Below, in pieces: positions 60,022-64,000 of a stretch of DNA of 64,000 bases. The translations under genes and the position numbers were made by a program. Origin of the DNA: Nitricoxidireducens sp046726235. Its GTDB lineage: Bacteria; Pseudomonadota; Gammaproteobacteria; Burkholderiales; Rhodocyclaceae. The stretch is taken from positions 1-64,000 of the forward strand of contig JBKPAD010000006.1 in the NCBI GenBank assembly GCA_046726235.1. Direction: 5' to 3'. The notes beneath the pieces were generated by a model, which was not told the DNA's origin, did not search any database, and saw only the letters and a program-made list of their open reading frames with translations. Every line of letters starts with the position of its first letter. Within the stretch, counting starts at the first letter, position 1.

Positions 60022-61941
60022 ATGGAATCCGTACAGTTCATCGAACTCAATGCCGCCACGGTGTTCCTGCTGGTGCTGATCGGCTTCATCGCCGGCATGG
60101 TGTCGGGTTTCATAGGCTCCGGCGGCGCCTTCGTGCTGACCCCGGCGATGATGTCGCTGGGCGCGCCGGCGATGGTCGCGGTCGCTTCCAACATCTGCCA
60201 CAAGTTTCCCAAGGCGCTGGTCGGCGCAGTCAAGCGCCACAAGTACGGCCAGGTGGACGTCAAGCTCGGCGTCATCCTCGGCGTCTTCGCCGAGGCCGGC
60301 ATGCTCGCCGGCAAGCAGGCGATGACCGCAATCAAGCACAGCTTCGGCCACACCGGCACCGACCTCTACGTCTCCGTCATCTTCATCCTGGTGCTGGCGA
60401 TCGTCGGCGGCTTCGTGCTTCGCGACTACCGCAAGCTGCGCAACGCCACCGCGGAAGAGGAGCAGGAGGTGCCGCGTCTGGCGCGCTGGGTGCAGTCGGT
60501 CGACATTCCGGGGACGATGGTGTTCTTCCCCGGCGTCGGTGCGCGCGTCTCGCTGCTTTTCGTGATCCCGATCGGCTTCGCCACCGGCATGCTGGCGGCG
60601 ACCATCGCCGTCGGCGGCTTCATCGGCGTGCCGGCGATGATCTACCTCCTCGGCGTGCCGGCGATCATCGCATCGGCGACCGAACTGGTGATCGCCTTCG
60701 TGATGGGCATGGGCGGCACCTTCGTCTACGGCCTCGAAGGCGTCGTCGACGTGCGCCTGTCGATGCTGATCCTGCTCGGCTCGCTGTTCGGCATCCAGCT
60801 CGGCGCCATCGGCACCACCTACGTCAAGGACTACCAGGTCAAGCTGGTGATGGCGGTGATCATGCTCACCGTCCTCTTCTCGCGCTTCTTCTACCTCCCC
60901 GGCTACCTGTCGGCGCTCGGTCTCATCGGCGCGCTCGAACCGGGCACGGTGTCGACGCTGAAGACGCTCGGCGACTCGGTGCTCGCGGTGGCGCTGATCC
61001 TCGGCGCGGTGACCGTGCTGACCGCGCTGACCAAGGGCATCGGCGAGCACCGCAAGGCCGAGCTGACGCGCCAGATCATGGAGAGCATGACGGCGCTCGT
61101 GCCGGCGCGCGACCATGCCTTCGACGGGCGCTTCGAGCGCATCCTGGTCGCCACAGACGGCTCCGAGTACAGCGCCGGGGCCATCCGCATCGCCGCCGAC
61201 CTCGCGCGCCGCAATCGCGCCAAGCTGTTCGTCGCCGGCGTCGCCGTTTATAACCCCGAATACGCATCGACCGTGCCGGGTCTCGAGCAGGCGGCGCTGG
61301 AGACGGCGCGCCGCAACGTGGCCGCGGCGCAGGCGGCCGCCGGCATCGACTGCGAGGCCGTCGTCACCGAGGCCGAGAATCCCTACCGCGGCATCGTCGA
61401 GGCCGCCGACGAGTACCGCGTCGACCTGATCGTCATGGGCCGGCGCGGACGCCGCGGGCTGGCGCGGGCGATGGTCGGCGACGCCACGGCACGCGTCATC
61501 GGCCATGCCCACTGCAGCGTGCTGGTCGTGCCGCGCGGCGCAAGAAGCGCCGAGCATGCAATCCTCGTCGCCACCGACGGCTCGCGCCACGGCGACACCG
61601 CGGCCTTCGCCGCCGGGCGCCTCGCCGTCGCCGGCGGACAGCCGCTGCGCGTCGTCTCGGTGGTGTTGCCGAGCCACAACGAGGAGCGCCGCCGCGAAGC
61701 CGGCGCCGCCGTCGAGCGCGTCAAGCAGAGCCTCGCCGGCCAGGCCGTCGAGGTCAGCGGCGGCGTCGGCGAAGGCCGCCCGGCGCAGGTGATCCTCGAG
61801 GAGGCAAAGGCCGCCGACGCCGACCTGATCGTCGTCGGCACGCACGGCCGCACGGGACTCGACCGCCTGCTGATGGGCAGCGTCGCCGAGCGCGTGATCG
61901 GATTCGCCGAGTGTCCGGTGCTGGCGGTGAAGGCGGCCTGA
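60022..61941 (+). CDS. TSUP (TauE/SafE-like) transporter fused to two UspA domains
   Basis: A 639-residue protein. The first 345 residues form a TauE/SafE-type permease (GFIAGMVSGFIGSGGAFVLTPAMM near the start, PIGFATGMLAATIAVGGFIGVPAM midway), which often exports sulfite or organosulfonates. The remainder has two universal-stress domains (ILVATDGSEYSAGAI..., ILVATDGSRHGDTAA... GRTGLDRLLMGSVAERVIG). ATG at 60022 is close to the upstream stop. The same two-Usp tail is found on the SulP at 40880, suggesting similar regulation. Confidence 0.92.
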   Translation: MESVQFIELNAATVFLLVLIGFIAGMVSGFIGSGGAFVLTPAMMSLGAPAMVAVASNICHKFPKALVGAVKRHKYGQVDVKLGVILGVFAEAGMLAGKQAMTAIKHSFGHTGTDLYVSVIFILVLAIVGGFVLRDYRKLRNATAEEEQEVPRLARWVQSVDIPGTMVFFPGVGARVSLLFVIPIGFATGMLAATIAVGGFIGVPAMIYLLGVPAIIASATELVIAFVMGMGGTFVYGLEGVVDVRLSMLILLGSLFGIQLGAIGTTYVKDYQVKLVMAVIMLTVLFSRFFYLPGYLSALGLIGALEPGTVSTLKTLGDSVLAVALILGAVTVLTALTKGIGEHRKAELTRQIMESMTALVPARDHAFDGRFERILVATDGSEYSAGAIRIAADLARRNRAKLFVAGVAVYNPEYASTVPGLEQAALETARRNVAAAQAAAGIDCEAVVTEAENPYRGIVEAADEYRVDLIVMGRRGRRGLARAMVGDATARVIGHAHCSVLVVPRGARSAEHAILVATDGSRHGDTAAFAAGRLAVAGGQPLRVVSVVLPSHNEERRREAGAAVERVKQSLAGQAVEVSGGVGEGRPAQVILEEAKAADADLIVVGTHGRTGLDRLLMGSVAERVIGFAECPVLAVKAA

Positions 61942-61946
61942 TCTGG

Positions 61947-61982
61947 GATAATCCGGCCTCCGCACACCGGACTCTCCAGCCA
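61947..61982 (+). promoter_or_regulatory. Candidate promoter of the adenosyltransferase gene
   Basis: GATAAT at 61947-61952 lies 29 bases before the ATG at 61982, so the leader would be about 22 nt. No ribosome site is evident. Confidence 0.4.
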
Positions 61983-62533
61983 TGGGCCACCGCCTCTCCA
62001 AAATCTACACGCGCACCGGCGACGCCGGCACCACCGGCCTCGGCGACGGCTCGCGCACGCCCAAGCACTCGATGCGCGTCGCCGCCATGGGCGACGTGGA
62101 CGAGACCAACTGCCTCCTCGGCGTCATGCTCTGCGAAGAGCTCCCGGCCGAGGTGCGCGAGCTCCTGACGAGCATCCAGCACGACCTGTTCGATCTCGGC
62201 GGCGAACTCTGCGTGCCCGGATCGAGCTTCCTCGGCGCCGGCCTGCCGGCACGGCTCGAGGCCGCGATCGACCGCTACAACGGCGAACTCCTGCCGCTCA
62301 AGGAATTCATCCTGCCCGGGGGCACTCGATCCGCCGCCCTCGCCCATCAGGCGCGCGCCGTCTGCCGCCGCGCCGAGCGCAGCGTCGTCGCCCTGGCGCA
62401 GGACGAGCCGGTCTCCGAGACCGCGCGCCAGTACCTGAACCGCCTGTCCGACCTGCTGTTCGTGCTCGCGCGCTGGCTGAATCTCAAGGCCGGCTGCGGC
62501 GACGTGCTCTGGCAAAAGGCGAAGAACGCCTGA
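61982..62533 (+). CDS. pduO: PduO-type cob(I)alamin adenosyltransferase
   Basis: A 183-residue enzyme that adenosylates cobalamin using ATP. Motifs include IYTRTGDAGTTGLGDGSR, AAMGDVDETNCLLG, and the C-terminal R-AERSVVAL...YLNRLSDLLFVLARW block of PduO/MMAB. It would supply adenosylcobalamin for B12-dependent isomerases. It precedes a TonB-dependent receptor by about 100 bases. Confidence 0.94.
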   Translation: MGHRLSKIYTRTGDAGTTGLGDGSRTPKHSMRVAAMGDVDETNCLLGVMLCEELPAEVRELLTSIQHDLFDLGGELCVPGSSFLGAGLPARLEAAIDRYNGELLPLKEFILPGGTRSAALAHQARAVCRRAERSVVALAQDEPVSETARQYLNRLSDLLFVLARWLNLKAGCGDVLWQKAKNA

Positions 62534-62631
62534 ACGCTGGTCCGTCGATCCGGGAAACCTTACCCGCCCCGGTATACTCCCTGCCGTATCGATAACCGCA
62601 GACTCCGGCCGCGCCGGATAGGGAGTCATCC

Positions 62632-64000
62632 ATGGCACGACCGATCGGCGCCCTGTCGGGCGGCCTCCTGATCGCGCTGTCCGCTTTCGCGCATGCCGCC
62701 GAACCGCTGACGAGCATCAAGCTCGAGAACCTGCTCGACGTCGAAGTCGAGGGCCCCTCCCGCTTCGCGCAGCCGCTCGCCGAGGCGCCGGCCGCAGTTT
62801 CCGTAGTCACCGCCGAGGACATCCGCCGCTTCGGCTTCCGCAACCTCGCCGAGGCGTTGTCGAGCGTGCGCGGCGTGAACGTCAGCTACGAGCGCGATTA
62901 CCACTACATCGGCATCCGCGGCATGGCGCGGCCGGGCGACTACAACGCGCGCATGCTGCTGATGACCGACGGCATCCGCCGCAACGATCCGCTCTACGAC
63001 ACGGCGATGGTCGGCAACGAATCGCCGGTCGACATCGCCTGGGTCAAGCGCCTCGAGTTCGTGCCGGGCTCGGCCTCGTCGATCTACGGTGCCAACGCCA
63101 TCATGGGCGTCGCCAACGCCGTGCTGTGGTCCGGGCGCGACCTCGAAGGCAGCCGCGTCAGCGCCGAGGTCGGCACCGGCAACGCGATGCGCCTCGGGCT
63201 GGTTTCGGGCCAGGGCCTCGACGGCGGCGGCGAATGGATGGTCGGCTTCTCGGCTTTCGACCGCAAGGGCGAGAACCTCCATTTCGACGAGCGGAACGCG
63301 ACCGCCCACCATCGCGACGGCGAGCGCTACGCCAAGGCGATCGCCAAGCTGAGCGCGGGCGGCTGGCAGCTGAACGCGGGCTTCTCGACGCGCCGCAAGG
63401 ACATTCCGACGGCGTTCTGGAGCACCGCCTTCGACGCGCCCGGCACCTACTACAACGACCAGTACGTGTATGCGGACCTCAGCCACTCGGGCACCGTCGC
63501 CGCGAACCTGCAGCAGACCGTGCGCGTCAACGCCGCCCGCTACGACTTCCGCGGCCAGTACGTCTATGCATCCGACCCGATGAACCGCGACACCGGCACT
63601 GCGCAATGGGGCGGTCTCGAATACCTGCTCGCCTACACCGGCTTGCGCGACCACAAGCTGATGTTCGGCGCCGAGACGCAGCAGCGGCGCAAGATCGAGC
63701 AGCGCTATTACGACGTCGAGCCGGAGACCGTGTATCTCGACGACCGGCACGGCAGCAGCAGCACAGGCGTGTTCGTGAACGACGAGTGGCGCCTCGATTC
63801 GCGCTGGCTCATGAACGTCGGCCTGCGCAGCGACCGCTCGAGCGGGTTCACCGCGACCTCGCCGCGCGCCGCGCTGATCTTCCTGCCCGTCGCGCATGCC
63901 TCGGTCAAGCTCATCTATTCCAAGGCCTTCCGTCCGCCGAACGACTACGAACGGCACTACACCGACGGCGGCACCACGCAGCAGGCGAACCCAGAACTGA
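62632..64000 (+). CDS. TonB-dependent outer-membrane receptor, 3' end outside window
   Basis: The frame begins with ATG at 62632 (GGGAG upstream) and is still open at 64000, about 456 codons. A signal peptide (to FAHAAE) is followed by a plug domain (APAAVSVVTAEDIRRFGF, ALSSVRGVNVSYERDYHYIGIRGM, FVPGSASSIYGANAIMGVANAV) and the start of the beta-barrel. The plug is typical of siderophore, vitamin or heme receptors. The nearby PduO suggests cobalamin, but this is only a guess and no cobalamin riboswitch was seen in the 98-base leader. TATACT near 62572 may be the -10 box. Confidence 0.9.
   Translation, partial: MARPIGALSGGLLIALSAFAHAAEPLTSIKLENLLDVEVEGPSRFAQPLAEAPAAVSVVTAEDIRRFGFRNLAEALSSVRGVNVSYERDYHYIGIRGMARPGDYNARMLLMTDGIRRNDPLYDTAMVGNESPVDIAWVKRLEFVPGSASSIYGANAIMGVANAVLWSGRDLEGSRVSAEVGTGNAMRLGLVSGQGLDGGGEWMVGFSAFDRKGENLHFDERNATAHHRDGERYAKAIAKLSAGGWQLNAGFSTRRKDIPTAFWSTAFDAPGTYYNDQYVYADLSHSGTVAANLQQTVRVNAARYDFRGQYVYASDPMNRDTGTAQWGGLEYLLAYTGLRDHKLMFGAETQQRRKIEQRYYDVEPETVYLDDRHGSSSTGVFVNDEWRLDSRWLMNVGLRSDRSSGFTATSPRAALIFLPVAHASVKLIYSKAFRPPNDYERHYTDGGTTQQANPEL

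Noticed and set aside
62534..62631. Cobalamin riboswitch before the TonB-dependent receptor
   Set aside because: The gap is only 98 bases and no B12-box-like sequence was seen.

Overview
The window is high-GC DNA with densely packed genes, short gaps and many 4-base ATGA overlaps. Gene content points to a motile, respiratory betaproteobacterium, most like the Rhodocyclales: FlhDC-headed motility, a CheA/CheW/CheY set, many GGDEF/EAL proteins, glycolate oxidase, SulP/TSUP anion transporters and a PduO-type adenosyltransferase. This assignment is inferred from gene families and not from a marker gene; no rRNA or tRNA gene was seen.

Layout. 1-9.9 kb (minus): flhDC, motAB, a soluble-signalling MCP, cheY, cheA, cheW and a large PAS/Cache MCP that runs off the left edge. 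10-13.7 kb: two coupled c-di-GMP proteins (HDOD-REC-GGDEF and REC-GGDEF*-EAL). 13.7-22 kb: NUDIX, TonB, HNH, YgiQ radical SAM, an AsnB-like amidotransferase, a solitary MlaF-like ATPase, a PEBP protein, a CHRD protein and a small membrane protein. 22.06-25.3 kb: a complete integron with integrase, attI core, three cassettes each with its attC, and a YefM-YoeB pair at the distal end. A TumE-TumA-like toxin-antitoxin pair abuts the integrase on the other side. 26-33.4 kb: a glycolate/glyoxylate operon (hyi, MCP-PilZ, glycerate 2-kinase, glcD, glcE; no glcF here). 33.4-38.9 kb: a structured repeat, three small unknown genes, a heme-type sensor GGDEF-EAL protein and an HTH-ferredoxin-reductase fusion. 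38.9-48.8 kb: a two-component system, SulP-STAS-Usp-Usp, YajD, ChaN and CapA-like proteins, a GDT1-type transporter with a 41-residue partner, and a CDF transporter joined to an alpha/beta hydrolase. 48.8-56.3 kb: a second copy of the structured repeat, then a six-gene membrane complex related to hydrogenase-4/complex I. 56.3-64 kb: spermidine-synthase-like protein, a candidate sRNA, a SulP with a coiled-coil insertion, TSUP-Usp-Usp, PduO and the start of a TonB-dependent receptor.

How it fits together. FlhDC probably drives the motility block, while chemoreceptors and c-di-GMP enzymes are scattered through the window, including a PilZ-tailed receptor inside the glycolate operon, which suggests that C2 metabolism and motility are linked. 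The mobile part is the integron: cassette starts and attC R'' boxes match as expected, the integrase keeps all catalytic residues, and the cassettes encode little-known membrane or exported proteins.

Most unusual items: (1) the integron with uncharacterised cassettes; (2) an energy-converting-hydrogenase-related operon whose large subunit has serines where the NiFe cysteines belong; (3) two approximately 259-bp repeats 15 kb apart with compensatory base changes in their stems; (4) an intergenic sRNA-like unit with a CCUCCC hairpin loop and terminator; (5) several start codons lying 6-7 nt after a -10-like box, suggesting leaderless mRNAs.
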